Assembly: GCF_030823375.1 (NCBI RefSeq)
Contig: NZ_JAUSXB010000001.1
Location: 1,612,001 to 1,676,000 of the forward strand
Length of the DNA: 64,000 bases
Source: Pseudarthrobacter siccitolerans
GTDB lineage: Bacteria > Actinomycetota > Actinomycetes > Actinomycetales > Micrococcaceae
Direction of reading: 5' to 3'
Under the pieces are notes generated by a model. The model was given only the letters and a program-made list of their open reading frames with translations. It made no database searches and was not told the origin of the DNA. This document shows positions 25,689 through 35,599 of this stretch, piece by piece (position 1 is the first letter of the stretch; each line of letters starts with the position of its first letter). Position numbers and translations under genes: made by a program.

Positions 25689-26153
25689 ATGCGCCAGATG
25701 ACCAAGAAGAACAAGATCGCCGCTGCTGCAGCTTCCGTGGCACTCGTTGCCGTCGGCGGCGGCGCAGCGTACGCCTACTGGAGCACCACGGGTGGCGGTT
25801 ATGGTACGGCCACTGCCGGTTCCGACAATGCTGTTGTCATCCACGCTGCATTCGACGACGGAATCACGCCCGGTGTCAACGGCGCCAAGACCATCAAGTA
25901 CACGGCGGATAACCCTAACACCAGCAGCACCCCGGTGACCTTGAACACGGCGACGACGGTGAGCACCAGCGCGGCGGACTGCAAGGGTTCCTGGTTCACT
26001 GCCACCGTACCGACCGCTACCACGACGGTGGCTGGAAATGCAGTTGGCGCTGCCTTGACAGGGACCGGAACGCTGACCCTGAACGATGACCCGGCTGTCG
26101 ACCAGAACGCCTGCAAGGGCGCCACCATCACAGTGACCGTCACCAGCCACTAA
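25689..26153 (+). CDS. Exported protein with SipW-type signal peptide
   Basis: 154 residues. A basic start (MRQMTKKNK) and hydrophobic core end in GGAAYAYWSTTGGG, the A-Y-x-Y-W pattern of SipW-dependent precursors such as those of TasA-like fibre and camelysin proteins. The mature part is Thr/Ala-rich with beta-strand character and two cysteines that may form a disulfide. ATG 25689 has AAGGAG seven bases upstream. It heads a four-gene run with two other proteins carrying the same leader type. A matrix or fibre subunit is an inference; no cognate signal peptidase gene is in the window. Confidence 0.7.
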   Translation: MRQMTKKNKIAAAAASVALVAVGGGAAYAYWSTTGGGYGTATAGSDNAVVIHAAFDDGITPGVNGAKTIKYTADNPNTSSTPVTLNTATTVSTSAADCKGSWFTATVPTATTTVAGNAVGAALTGTGTLTLNDDPAVDQNACKGATITVTVTSH

Positions 26154-26231
26154 CCAACCTGCGGGCCGGGGACGGGTGAAAACCCTGTTCCCGGCTTGCA
26201 GTCATTTGCACCAAATGGAAAGGGGCACGCG

Positions 26232-27377
26232 GTGCGCAAGAAGGACGGACACCCGCAGCATCGTTTGCGGACTGCCACTAAGGTGGCGCTGATCAGCCTC
26301 GCCGTGATGCTGGCGAGCGCGGGCGCGTTGTTCGCCGCGGCCCAGAACCCCAAACCCGGGATCACCGTCCAGGTCTCCCCGGCCAGCCAGTCTGTCCAGC
26401 AGGGACAGGGCGCCGCCTACACAGTGTCCCTTACGTCCACCGGCGCCTTTAGCGGCCCGGTGACCCTCTCCCTCGCCGGGCTCCCCTCCGCCGCCACCGG
26501 CACATTCTCGCAGTCTTCAGTGAGCTTGAGTTCCGGGTCCACGGCAACGGCGAACCTGAACGTCACTACTGCCGCGAACACGCCGGCAGGCACGAATACC
26601 CTGACCATCACGGGCACCAGCGGCAAGGTTTCCGGCAGCGTCGCCGCGGGCCTCACCGTCAACAACAAAATGTCCACAGCCTTCTCAATCGCCGCCACCC
26701 CGGATTCCCTCGCCGTCCCGCCGGGCGCGACCGCCGTCTATACGCTGCAGCTGACGCGAAACAACTTCTCCAGCCCGGTGAGCTTCACTGTCCTGGGCGG
26801 GCTTCCCGCCGGCGCCACGGCATCGTTCTCGCCCAACCCCGTTGCCGGAAACTCCACAACACTGCAGGTCGAAACCGCGGCCGCTTCCCCGAAGGGAAGC
26901 TACAACCTGTACCTGGTGGGCACCGGGAAAGACTCGGCCGGCAAGTCGCAGTACGCCTATGCGAACGTCCAGCTCGTCCTTGACTCCACCATCAAGCAGT
27001 TCGCCCTGTCAGGAAATGTCCCCGGATCGCTTTCCCCCGGGTCATCCGCCGGACTGGACCTGCAGATCCAAAATCCCAACAACAAGTCCCTGTCCCTGAC
27101 CAACATCTCCGTCGCCGTTGCCGGGGTCACCAGGAGCGCGGACGCCGCCGCCAGGAACCTGTCCTGCACCGCGGCGGACTTCAGGGTCGCCCAGTACAGC
27201 GGCCCGTACCCGCTGACAGTACCTACCAGTACTACCGGCCCCAGTTCCCTTAGCGGGCTCGGGATCGCCATCACCGCCTGGCCGCAGGTGACGATGCTGG
27301 ATACCTCCGCCAACCAGGACGGCTGCAAAGGCGCAACCCTCCAGCTCACATACTCAGGATCAGGACAGGGGAACTGA
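26232..27377 (+). CDS. Exported Ig-like domain protein
   Basis: 381 residues. A signal anchor or peptide spans about 17-36 (VALISLAVMLASAGALFAAA). Two beta-sandwich repeats follow, near 45-125 and 130-230; both contain GLP[SA]-A-x-A-[ST]-F or GLPAGATASFSPNP signatures of secreted Ig-like modules. The C-terminal third has a Cys pair and ends QDGCKGATLQLTYSGSG, similar to the ends of the first and third operon proteins (QNACKGATITVTVTS, ACQGATFHLPVTAE). GTG 26232 has GGAAAGGGG upstream. Likely a surface or matrix component; function unknown. Confidence 0.7.
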   Translation: MRKKDGHPQHRLRTATKVALISLAVMLASAGALFAAAQNPKPGITVQVSPASQSVQQGQGAAYTVSLTSTGAFSGPVTLSLAGLPSAATGTFSQSSVSLSSGSTATANLNVTTAANTPAGTNTLTITGTSGKVSGSVAAGLTVNNKMSTAFSIAATPDSLAVPPGATAVYTLQLTRNNFSSPVSFTVLGGLPAGATASFSPNPVAGNSTTLQVETAAASPKGSYNLYLVGTGKDSAGKSQYAYANVQLVLDSTIKQFALSGNVPGSLSPGSSAGLDLQIQNPNNKSLSLTNISVAVAGVTRSADAAARNLSCTAADFRVAQYSGPYPLTVPTSTTGPSSLSGLGIAITAWPQVTMLDTSANQDGCKGATLQLTYSGSGQGN

Positions 27378-27378
27378 G

Positions 27379-27882
27379 ATGACCACCACCACCAGGACTG
27401 CCCGCGCCAGCCGCGGCCTTAAGGCAGCGGCCCTCGCCGCAAGCCTGATTGCCGCAGGGGCCGGAACGGCCTACGCCTATTGGAGCAGCGCGGGCGCCGG
27501 CAGCGGATCCGCCGCCGCCGGCACTATGCAGCCCATCACCGTGGACGCGCTCGTTGCCGGGGACAGCCCCCAGGCGACTCTCGTCCCGGGCGGTACTGCC
27601 GACGTCGTCCTGCAGCTCAACAACCCCAACCCCTACGCGGTGCAGGTCTACACCATCTCCCCCAACGGCCCTGCCACAGCTGACACGGCGCATCCGGGCT
27701 GCACCACCACCGGAGTCACCTTCACCGGAACCGCCGCGCCGCTGACCCCGGCAACGTTCGTCGCGGCAAACTCGTCCACCCTGCTCACCCTTCCCGGATC
27801 GGCCGCCATGGATACCACCTCACTCGCAGCCTGCCAGGGCGCTACCTTCCACCTTCCCGTCACGGCGGAGGCGCGCAAATGA
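27379..27882 (+). CDS. Exported protein with SipW-type signal peptide (paralogue)
   Basis: 167 residues. The leader contains AGAGTAYAYWSSAG, the same A-Y-x-Y-W motif as the protein at 25.7 kb, followed by a Ser/Gly/Ala spacer and a beta-rich domain with NNPNPYAVQVYTIS. The C-terminus repeats the CQGAT pattern. It begins one base after the preceding stop and overlaps the next gene by four bases, so all are co-transcribed. Likely a paralogue of the first gene and a structural or envelope protein. Confidence 0.7.
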   Translation: MTTTTRTARASRGLKAAALAASLIAAGAGTAYAYWSSAGAGSGSAAAGTMQPITVDALVAGDSPQATLVPGGTADVVLQLNNPNPYAVQVYTISPNGPATADTAHPGCTTTGVTFTGTAAPLTPATFVAANSSTLLTLPGSAAMDTTSLAACQGATFHLPVTAEARK

Positions 27883-30059
27883 GCCTCGCCATCCGGAAGA
27901 TGCCGCTGGGCCTCCGCCTCCCCTCGGCGCGGCTGGCCTGGATCGTCACCGCGCTCCTGCTCCTGCTCGGCACGGCCACCGCGGCCTACGGGTTCTGGGC
28001 CTCCATCACCAGCAGCAACGCGGCTGCCACCGCCGACATCCTGGCGCCGGGATCCAAACCCGACGTCACCGCAAACGGCACTGCCGTGTCCGTGACCTGG
28101 GCCGGCGGGACCACTGTCAACGGGCATGCGGCCACCGGGTACACCGTCACCAGGTATTCGGCCGACACCGGCGGCACGGGAACTGCGGCCACCGACGGCT
28201 GCGCCGGGACCGTCGCCACGCTCACCTGTACTGAACAGAATGTCCCCGGTGGCACCTGGTACTACACGGTCACCCCAACCATCTCCCTCTGGAGCGGTGC
28301 GGAAAGCCCGCGCAGCACCGGCATCAGCACCGACTCGGTAGCCCCGGTGGCTACCGTGCAGTCAGTCTCGCCAACCCCCAACGCCGCCGGGTGGAACAAC
28401 ACCGGCCCCGTCACCGTGACCATCACGGCCGACGACGGTGCCGCCGGCTCCGGCGTCGCCTCCATCACCTACGCGGTGGACGGCGACGCGATGCAGACAG
28501 TGAGCGGTGCCGTCGCCACCGTCACGGTCAGCGGCGACGGAACGCACACCCTGTCCTACTTCGCCACGGACAAGGCGGGCAACGCCGGCATTGCGCAGAC
28601 GCATACTGTCAACATCGACAGCGCTGCACCTGCCACCCCCGATTTCACTACCGTGCCCGCGTATGTGTTTTCCGGCAATGTCGCCAATGTGCAAATCAAA
28701 GGCACGTCAGAAGCCGGGGCTCAAATCACCCTCGCTGCCAGCGATGCTGGTGCCGCCCACTCGGTGACGGTTACGCCCAAGCCCATTGCAACGCCGGCGG
28801 GAACCTGGTCCGCCAGCCTTGACCTAACAAGCCTTAACCAGGGAACGGTCACCTACACAGCAACCGCCACTGACGCCGCCAGCAACACCAGCACGGCAAG
28901 GACAACCACCAACACTAAAGACACGGTGGCCCCTTCGCCGGCACAGGCCCTCAATATCCCGCCCTACATCGCCAAAGGCAAAGACTCGGCAGTGCTTGTC
29001 TCGGGCACAGCGGAGGCATTGGGGATTGTGACCGTTACCGCCACGGATTCCGGCGGTAAGACAGCCTTCAACACGGCAACGGCAGTCAGCTCTGGCGACT
29101 GGTCCCTCAACCTCAATTGCTCCTCGTTGGTTGATGGAACCATCACCTACACCGTCACTGTCACGGACGCTGCCGGGAACACCAGCACTCCGGTGACGCC
29201 CAGTCCGGCGAGCATGAAGGACACAGTCACCCCTGTTCTTACGATCAGTGCACCGATGTACGTCAACAGCAGCACAGCCAACACAGGGGTGGAGGTGAGC
29301 GGAACCGCCGAGACGGGAGCGGCGGTAAGCGTCACTGTCAGGGACTCCACCCTCAAGAGTGTGACCACCACCTTCACGGCTACGGGAACGTCCTGGAACA
29401 TAATCATGAACCTGTCGCAACTCAGCGATGGCACCCTTACCTATACGGCTGCCTCCAGCGACCCGGCAGGCAACAGCACCACAGCCACTGCTAACGGCAC
29501 TACCAGCAAGGACACGGCGGCCCCCACGGTGAAGGGCATCGTCCTTACGAACCCCACGGGATCAACCCCGGGTAAAGCAGACGCGGGAGACACCCTGACC
29601 ATCGAATATTCCGAAGCCCTGGATGCCATCAAGCTGTGTTCCAAATGGGACAACTCGGGATTACAGACCCTCGCTGGCAACAACGATGTCACCGTCACCT
29701 TCAACCACAGCACCAACGGTGGCACGAGCAACACTATGACCGTGTCAAGCAAGACTTGCACACTGAACCTTGGAACCATCTCGCTTGGAGCCAACGCCAA
29801 TTACGCCGCAACCACAGCACCCGTCGTGTTCGTTGGGGCTAATACCGGTCAAACAAGCACCGGGGCGAGCACAGTGACCTGGAATCCCGGTGCCAAGTCC
29901 CTGATCATCAGGCTCGGCGACACCAAAAACAACACCGGGACACAAGGATCCAGTGTTCCGCTGGATGGCCCAACGTATGCGCCAGCCACAGGCCTGGCAG
30001 ACCTGGCAGGCAACTCGCTGGGGACCGCCGGCTTCACTGCCCCGGCAAGCGGCTTCTAA
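27879..30059 (+). CDS. Large exported multi-Ig-domain protein with SipW-like leader
   Basis: 726 residues. The leader ends TATAAYGFWASITSSNA, a variant of the SipW-type motif. A fibronectin/Ig-like module (near 45-150) is followed by at least four Ig-like repeats. Each repeat ends with a variant of DAAGNTSTP and KDTVAP, and repeats share [VI]SGTAE and TVTATD strands. The last 190 residues contain two Cys and a domain ending LADLAGNSLG, as in other Ig-like/Big-domain adhesins. There is no LPXTG anchor or C-terminal membrane helix, so it is probably released or bound through partners. Adhesion or matrix role is inferred. Confidence 0.72.
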   Translation: MSLAIRKMPLGLRLPSARLAWIVTALLLLLGTATAAYGFWASITSSNAAATADILAPGSKPDVTANGTAVSVTWAGGTTVNGHAATGYTVTRYSADTGGTGTAATDGCAGTVATLTCTEQNVPGGTWYYTVTPTISLWSGAESPRSTGISTDSVAPVATVQSVSPTPNAAGWNNTGPVTVTITADDGAAGSGVASITYAVDGDAMQTVSGAVATVTVSGDGTHTLSYFATDKAGNAGIAQTHTVNIDSAAPATPDFTTVPAYVFSGNVANVQIKGTSEAGAQITLAASDAGAAHSVTVTPKPIATPAGTWSASLDLTSLNQGTVTYTATATDAASNTSTARTTTNTKDTVAPSPAQALNIPPYIAKGKDSAVLVSGTAEALGIVTVTATDSGGKTAFNTATAVSSGDWSLNLNCSSLVDGTITYTVTVTDAAGNTSTPVTPSPASMKDTVTPVLTISAPMYVNSSTANTGVEVSGTAETGAAVSVTVRDSTLKSVTTTFTATGTSWNIIMNLSQLSDGTLTYTAASSDPAGNSTTATANGTTSKDTAAPTVKGIVLTNPTGSTPGKADAGDTLTIEYSEALDAIKLCSKWDNSGLQTLAGNNDVTVTFNHSTNGGTSNTMTVSSKTCTLNLGTISLGANANYAATTAPVVFVGANTGQTSTGASTVTWNPGAKSLIIRLGDTKNNTGTQGSSVPLDGPTYAPATGLADLAGNSLGTAGFTAPASGF

Positions 30060-30067
30060 GACGAGGC

Positions 30068-30108
30068 CAGCCCAGCTCTCCTTCGGTAACAGAAAGAGAG
30101 TTGGGCTG
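30068..30108. terminator. Hairpin between the exported-protein operon and the cupredoxin gene
   Basis: CAGCCCAGCTCTC pairs with GAGAGTTGGGCTG over 13 bp (one G-U pair) with a 15-base loop. It is nine bases after a stop codon and before a convergent gene, fitting a bidirectional terminator. Confidence 0.7.
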
Positions 30109-30165
30109 CCGCCGTGCTTCTGGACTATTGCTGGAAGTTCCTGACCATGCCTACCTCCCCAGCCG

Positions 30166-31131
30166 TCAGTCTTCGACGATCACCTTACCCACCATGCCCA
30201 TGTAGTCGTGGAGTGCGCAGATGTACTTGAAGGTTCCCGTAGCGGTGAACGTGACGTCGAACGTGGAATGCGGGCCAGCGTCCGCGGGGATGATTCCGGA
30301 ACTGAGGTCACCGCCGCTGTAATGGCTGGGATCACCGATTGGGGCGAAAACGTCCGCCGGTTCATTGCCGAAGGTGACCGTGTGCGGTGCTTCCATTCCC
30401 GGGTTGATGAAATGGACTGTATCGCCCACATGCACTGTCACGGTCGGCTGGACGAAGCGCATGACCATGGCGATGCCATCGTCATCACCGGCGAAGACCT
30501 TGTGGTTGCTCGCATGCCTGGCCAGCGCGTCGTCAAGTTTCATTCCGTCCTTAAGAATGGCTTCCTCCTGGGCCGCTGATGAACGGTCGTAGTCCCGCTG
30601 GGAATGCGGGTACGCAGACCCTCGATCCTGGACGTGAACTGTGCCCTTCATGGCCATGCCGTGAACCACGCAGTAGTAGGTGAAGTCACCCTCGTGCTGA
30701 AACTTCAACTTGTAGCTCTTCTCCGAGGGGAACCCTGGAACTTCCACGTTCGACAGGATGCCCGAGTTGTAATACGAATGACCGTCGTACTGGCCACCGC
30801 CTCGCTTGAACAGCTGGTCTGGGTTGGCCGGGTTGAAGGGCTCCAGGGACTGGCCGGCGGCCAGGAACGTCACCGTGTGGATCTCGGCGGCGTTCGCCTG
30901 CCAGTTGATGCTGTCCCCTTCGTTGACCGTGATGTCAGAGGGGAGGAAAGCCATGCCCTGAATTTCCTGGTCCCAGGATTCAGAACCTACCTGGACTGTC
31001 CAGGTCCGGGGGGCCGATGAGGAAGCCCCTGCAGGCCCGGCCCATGCCACTGACAGGGCAAGGGCAATAGCGGCCCCAAAAATGAACGGAATTTTGTGGA
31101 ATCTCAAACGGATTCCCTGACTGTGTTGCAT
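30166..31131 (-). CDS. Secreted double-cupredoxin (blue copper) protein
   Basis: 321 residues. A signal peptide covers about 1-36 (FGAAIALALSVAWAGPAGAS). Two plastocyanin-like domains follow. Domain 1 has copper ligands H85 (EIHTVTF), C154, H157 and a Met in YYCVVHGMAMKG. Domain 2 has H250 (APHTVTF), C305, H308 and a Met in YICALHDYMGMVG. Both type-1 copper sites therefore look complete. It may carry electrons or store copper outside the membrane; no oxidase or nitrite reductase gene adjoins it. ATG 31131 has a GAGAGAG site; an upstream in-frame extension lacks signal-peptide sense. Confidence 0.85.
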   Translation of the reverse strand: MQHSQGIRLRFHKIPFIFGAAIALALSVAWAGPAGASSSAPRTWTVQVGSESWDQEIQGMAFLPSDITVNEGDSINWQANAAEIHTVTFLAAGQSLEPFNPANPDQLFKRGGGQYDGHSYYNSGILSNVEVPGFPSEKSYKLKFQHEGDFTYYCVVHGMAMKGTVHVQDRGSAYPHSQRDYDRSSAAQEEAILKDGMKLDDALARHASNHKVFAGDDDGIAMVMRFVQPTVTVHVGDTVHFINPGMEAPHTVTFGNEPADVFAPIGDPSHYSGGDLSSGIIPADAGPHSTFDVTFTATGTFKYICALHDYMGMVGKVIVED

Positions 31132-31649
31132 CGAAATGCTCTCTCTTGGAATGATGCTCAGCCTGTCAAGGCCGACGCTCGGCGTGGCCGGTCCGCCTCC
31201 CGTTGGGAGGGCTGCAAACTGGTCACCCTTTCTGGGAGCAAGGATCCCCGGCTGTCCATGCTGCGGCCCTCGAACTCCAAAAGTTTCAAGGCTCACGGGC
31301 CGGACATGCACCGCTAGCGGTGCCGCGCATGACTAAATTCTGATTCCAAGCGCCTTCGCAGTCGTGCAGTGGACGGAATGCACGGAAGAGGGGACGCAGT
31401 TATCACAATGCGCGCTCATCCCACCGTTGTCCAGATCATTCGGAAGGGAACCTGCCCTCGACAGGATGGCTGGCTGCCGCGCTACCCGTGACACTAAAAT
31501 TGGGTGTTCCCCACCATCGGCATGTTCATTCACGACGGCGGCGCGCACGGTGCCACCCGAGCCTGCGGGACGGCCTGGAACAGGTTCGAAGCTTCGGCGA
31601 TCTGCAGGCCCTGCTAAGCGCCACCGGCAACGCTGGGAAGTAACCCGCC
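31132..31649. other. Region without a supported gene
   Basis: About 520 bases. Open frames here have no ribosome site or family resemblance. A 28-codon minus-strand frame at about 31336-31422 is Cys/His-rich (HCDNC, then H-x3-HC) and could be a zinc-binding micropeptide, but support is weak. Confidence 0.25.
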
Positions 31650-32030
31650 TTACCCGGCTTGACTGGCCTTCCCTACACCGCCGGAGCCAGCGAAAAGCCG
31701 GATCCGGACTATTCGGACCACGACTCCCGTCAAGACCAGACCGACTCCCAGGGCCATGAGAATCCAGACAGGTACGGAATCGGAATCGATATTCCGGTAG
31801 CACGCGGCCGCCGCCCCGATGCCGGCTTGCTCCAGGTCAAGCAGTTCAGCAGCGCGGCTGTTCGGAAGCAACGGGCTGCCGCAGAGAGGGCCGGCCGGCT
31901 GTAACCCGATGAAGAAGCCAAGGATGTACACGTCCAATCCCGCAGCAATAATCCAGATCCATGTCCGCTGCTGCCAAAACCCCAGTTTTCCGGCAGAAGC
32001 GGCTTTCGCCGAAGAATCACGCGTCGCCAT
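31650..32030 (-). CDS. Hypothetical membrane protein with two helices
   Basis: 126 residues. Hydrophobic segments lie near 25-44 (WIWIIAAGLDVYILGFFIGL) and 90-110 (WILMALGVGLVLTGVVVRIV), with a polar loop holding two Cys between them, which would sit outside the cell. I do not recognise the family. ATG 32030 has a poor ribosome site. The topology is the main support that it is real. Confidence 0.5.
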   Translation of the reverse strand: MATRDSSAKAASAGKLGFWQQRTWIWIIAAGLDVYILGFFIGLQPAGPLCGSPLLPNSRAAELLDLEQAGIGAAAACYRNIDSDSVPVWILMALGVGLVLTGVVVRIVRIRLFAGSGGVGKASQAG

Positions 32031-32496
32031 TATCCGAGCATAACCGGCACTCCATCATTCACTGCACCTTGTCAACCCTGGTCCCATCCAAGCGCGGACC
32101 TTCCGCACGAGCCTTACCTGTGTCCCTTCGCCCGCCCACGGTCCCTTCGCCCGCCCACGCACCTGGGCGAGCACAGTATGTGCCAACCAGTTCCTATGGC
32201 CACCCAAGAGACGCGACCGTTCTTGGCGCCGCCCTTGCTTTCCTTTGATTTCCGGCAGGCCTCGGACATTTGGCTTCAGCCGCCCCAAGACCGCCACGGC
32301 AATATCCCCGGTTGGATGGGCTGCGGCCCATCCGGTGGTGGTTCCCGGCCCTTGGACGGTAACCACACCCGCGGTACCCTGCTGCTGTGAGTTCCATAGC
32401 GCGGTGCCAACCGACAGGTTTGCGGGGTTTTGGCCCGCCTACGACGGGCTTCCGCTGCTGGGGAGAATCACTACTCGATGGTTAGGGAGGAAGACG
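32031..32496. other. Intergenic region
   Basis: 466 bases between a divergent pair of genes. No gene is supported. A direct repeat of cgcccgcccacg occurs at 32129-32160. Promoters for both neighbours probably lie here. Confidence 0.25.
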
Positions 32497-32802
32497 ATGA
32501 ACATTGGCTCACAACCAGAAATGCCCCGGGACGTACCGGAAGCTGATGCCCTTGAGCAGCAGACGCCTGTCCTGCCAGAGGATTCCGACCTGCCCGCTGT
32601 TTTGGACCCGCTGCCTGATGACGCCCCGGAAGCGGATGTTATCGAGCAACACACCGGTGTGAAGCCCGGCAGTACGGGCTTCACGGGGATAGCCGGCGCC
32701 GCAGAAGCGGACGCCGCGGAAGCGGACTTGGTCGAACAGGCCGTGGCCCCCTCCCTCGACGACGAAGAGGACTACCCTGACGCCCGTGAAGAGGAATTGT
32801 AG
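32497..32802 (+). CDS. Small acidic protein with EADxxEQ repeats
   Basis: 101 residues, very acidic and probably disordered. Three copies of a motif occur: PEADALEQQTPVL near 15, PEADVIEQHTGV near 46 and AEADLVEQAV near 75. ATG 32497 has GGGAGG seven bases upstream, a strong site that overrides a longer upstream frame. I do not recognise a function. The even spacing of about 30 residues suggests a repeated binding or turn element. Confidence 0.62.
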   Translation: MNIGSQPEMPRDVPEADALEQQTPVLPEDSDLPAVLDPLPDDAPEADVIEQHTGVKPGSTGFTGIAGAAEADAAEADLVEQAVAPSLDDEEDYPDAREEEL

Positions 32803-33134
32803 AACAGAAGGCAGCCCGGTGCCCCGAACCCCGGCGACTGGCGCGGTGCCGTTTGCGCGGAACGAGCAGTCGGTGCCGGGTGAAGCCGTCAACCGGGCCC
32901 AGCCCGCATTAGGCCGGGACTAAGTCTTTGGCAGACTCGGTCCACGTCACTGGGAAAGTCTGAAACGGCCCGCTAGTTTTCCCACCGGCGGAACAACTCT
33001 GAAGCAAACAGTTCAGCTGCAGCGTGATGAGCGCTTCATCGTAGACCAGAGTTCTGGCACGTCCGGAGGGGCGACCAGCTCGATGCTGATGCAATGGTTT
33101 CGCTGCGCTCTCACCGCCGCGCAAGGCGAAAGAG
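32803..33134. other. Region without a supported gene
   Basis: 332 bases downstream of convergent genes. Minus-strand frames here (for example ISIELVAPPDVPELW) look coding-like in short patches but lack a start and are broken, so this may hold a degraded gene. Confidence 0.25.
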
Positions 33135-33461
33135 TCAGTGGGCTGCTTCGTACTGGGCCAGAATTTCGGCACCGACACGGCCGCGGTTGTTCACGGTAAT
33201 GCCTTGCGCTTGGGCCCAAGCGCGGACCTGTGCTGTTGTCGGGGCGATGTTCTCGCGGGTGGGGCGGCGCTTGGTCCGGGCCCTTGGGGCTTCTTTGCGT
33301 CCGGCCTCAACATACGGGCGCAGGATCGAGCGCAGTTCTTCGGCGTGGCTGCTATTGAGGTCGATCTCGTAGGGATTGCCGTCGAGGGCGAAGCTCACCG
33401 TCTCGTCGGCGTCGCTGCCATCCAAGTCATCTACAAGAATCATGATTTGTTTAATCGCCAC
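33135..33461 (-). CDS. lsr2: Lsr2 nucleoid-associated protein
   Basis: 108 residues. The N-terminal oligomerisation domain contains ILVDDLDGSDADETVSFALD and YEIDLNSSHAEELR. The C-terminal DNA-binding domain has the AT-hook-like NNRGRVGAEI near 92-101. Lsr2 is the actinobacterial H-NS counterpart that silences AT-rich, often foreign, DNA. The gene starts (GTG, weak ribosome site) 33 bases after the ftsH-like stop on the same strand, so it may be co-transcribed. Its linker has several Arg/Lys (RARTKRRPTREN), usual for the family. Confidence 0.92.
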   Translation of the reverse strand: MAIKQIMILVDDLDGSDADETVSFALDGNPYEIDLNSSHAEELRSILRPYVEAGRKEAPRARTKRRPTRENIAPTTAQVRAWAQAQGITVNNRGRVGAEILAQYEAAH

Positions 33462-33494
33462 TTAAAGACACTACCAGCGGCCTATGTGTTCCCC

Positions 33495-35474
33495 TCATAT
33501 CGCGGTTGTTGTCTGGTGATGCTGCGGCAAAGCTTTTGCCTCGGGGCGCTGCAGGCCTGCGGTTTCATAGATTTCTTGTTCATCGAGGGTTTCTTTTTCC
33601 AGGAGTCGTTGGGCAAGGTTGTCGAGGCGCCAGCGGTTTTCCTGCAGGAGTGCCAGGGCGCGCTGGTGGCATTGCTCCACCAGGGTCCGTACTTCCTCGG
33701 CGACGACGTCCAGCATGCCTTCGGAGACACCGGCAGCGCGCGGGTCCCCTTCTTCGGGGAGGACCTGGACCGGCCCGATGCGTTTTGACATGCCCCACCG
33801 GCCAACCATCATCCGGGCAAGGTGGGTGCTGGTCTGCAGGTCGCTTTCGGCGCCGGTGGTGACGACTCCGAAGACGAGGTCTTCGGCCGCCATGCCACCC
33901 AGTGCACCGACGATCCTGCCCTTGAGATAGTTTTCGTCGTACCCGTACCGGTCTGTATCGGGTGTGGAAAGGGTGACGCCGAGGGCACGGCCGCGCGGGA
34001 TGATGGAGATTTTCCGGACTGGATCGGCGCCGGGCTCGAGCATTCCCAGAAGTGCGTGCCCGGACTCGTGGTAGGCGGTGCGCCTGCGTTCCTCCGGAGG
34101 CATAACCACGTTCCTGACGGTGCCCAGCTGGACCTTTTCCAGCGCGTCAAGCAGGTCCCGCTGCGTGACTGCAGGGTGGGAGCGTTTGACGGCCAGCAAT
34201 GCTGCCTCGTTGACGAGGTTGGCCAGTTCGGCGCCGGTCATGCCTGGGGTGATGCGGCTGATGGCATCAAGGTCCATATCAGCGGCGAGCTTGATGTTTC
34301 CGGCGTGGACGCGCAGGATCTGGGCACGGCCTGCCTGATCGGGGGCGTGGACGGTGATGGAGCGGTCGAACCGGCCCGGGCGCAGCAGGGCCGGGTCGAG
34401 GACGTCGGGCCGGTTTGTGGCCGCCAGAACAACGATTCCTTCGGACGAGGAGAATCCGTCCATTTCGGTGAGGATCTGGTTCAGGGTTTGTTCGCGTTCA
34501 TCGTGTCCGCCGACGGCAAGGGAGCCGCTTCTCTTGCGCCCGATAGCGTCGATCTCATCGATGAAAATGATTGAAGGGGCAGCGCTGCGGGCGGCCTGGA
34601 AGAGCTCACGGACCCGGCTGGCCCCGACCCCGACGACCATTTCAACGAACTCGGAGGAACTGGCGTGGAAGAAAGGTACCCCGGCTTCACCGGCAGTGGC
34701 CCGGGCCAGCAAGGTTTTCCCGGTCCCCGGAGGGCCGCTGAGAAGGACGCCTTTGGGTGGTTTGGCGCCGATCGCCTGGTACCTCTTGGGGTCTTTAAGG
34801 AAGTCAACGACTTCAGAGATCTCGGCCTCGACCTCATCAATGCCGGCAACGTCCTGGAACGATACCCGGACCTTGTCGGGGTCCACGGGCTGAAACTTTT
34901 TCCCGGCCCCGAAGCCGCCCATTCCGAGCATGCCCGACTGCTTCTTGAACAGCCAAAGGTAAAAGAGGACCAGGAGCGCGATGGGGGCCATTGAGATCAG
35001 CAGGTTTGTCAGGACCCCGCGTTCCTCAACGAGCGGGGTGGCCCGGACCGTGACGTCGTTCTGCTCGAGTTCGCTCAGCAGGTTGTCATCAGCAAAGAGG
35101 GGCCGCTCAGTGGTGAACTGGTTGTAGTTCCTGCCGTCGCTGTCGGGCAGGGGCTTTCCGCTGCGTAGGCTACCCTCGATGCTCTGGCCCTTTGCGAAGA
35201 TCTCCGCAATGTTGTTCTCCCGCACCTGAGCCTTGAATTCGGTGTAAGGGACGGATTGTGGCTGGTTCTGCTGGTCCTGAACCGTCAGGGCAGCGAACAC
35301 GGCCACGTACAGGGCGGCAATCAGTAGAGTCCGCCACCACCGCCGCGATTTTCCGGGCTCGGGCCGGGGCGCCGGCAGGCCCTCCGTCCGCCACGGCACC
35401 TTGGGCCGGGAACCAGAGGGGGACGCGGGACCGTTCTCGCCCAGCTTGTTTTGACGTGCGGCAGGATCGTTCAC
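33495..35474 (-). CDS. ftsH: FtsH-type ATP-dependent zinc metalloprotease
   Basis: 659 residues. Membrane helices lie near 47-66 and 154-176 with an extracytoplasmic domain between them. The AAA module has Walker A GPPGTGKT at 247-254, Walker B IIFIDE at 302-307 and the second region of homology with [17 protein letters not shown]. The protease site is HESGH at 469-473. It degrades misfolded and regulatory membrane proteins. GTG 35474 has GGAGG five to nine bases upstream. The housekeeping ftsH normally sits beside hpt-tilS and folE genes; here the neighbours are lsr2, DUF4193 and hsp20, so this is probably an accessory copy. Confidence 0.94.
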   Translation of the reverse strand: MNDPAARQNKLGENGPASPSGSRPKVPWRTEGLPAPRPEPGKSRRWWRTLLIAALYVAVFAALTVQDQQNQPQSVPYTEFKAQVRENNIAEIFAKGQSIEGSLRSGKPLPDSDGRNYNQFTTERPLFADDNLLSELEQNDVTVRATPLVEERGVLTNLLISMAPIALLVLFYLWLFKKQSGMLGMGGFGAGKKFQPVDPDKVRVSFQDVAGIDEVEAEISEVVDFLKDPKRYQAIGAKPPKGVLLSGPPGTGKTLLARATAGEAGVPFFHASSSEFVEMVVGVGASRVRELFQAARSAAPSIIFIDEIDAIGRKRSGSLAVGGHDEREQTLNQILTEMDGFSSSEGIVVLAATNRPDVLDPALLRPGRFDRSITVHAPDQAGRAQILRVHAGNIKLAADMDLDAISRITPGMTGAELANLVNEAALLAVKRSHPAVTQRDLLDALEKVQLGTVRNVVMPPEERRRTAYHESGHALLGMLEPGADPVRKISIIPRGRALGVTLSTPDTDRYGYDENYLKGRIVGALGGMAAEDLVFGVVTTGAESDLQTSTHLARMMVGRWGMSKRIGPVQVLPEEGDPRAAGVSEGMLDVVAEEVRTLVEQCHQRALALLQENRWRLDNLAQRLLEKETLDEQEIYETAGLQRPEAKALPQHHQTTTAI

Positions 35475-35599
35475 GATTCACCTCCGAAATCCATAACTTT
35501 CGGTGTTCACGTTTTAGCTACAGTCCCGGCCCGCCGTCAACCCAGCCCGTCCACCTATTTCCCTGGTGCGGCGATCGACGTTGCAGCGGGCGAGGCGGT

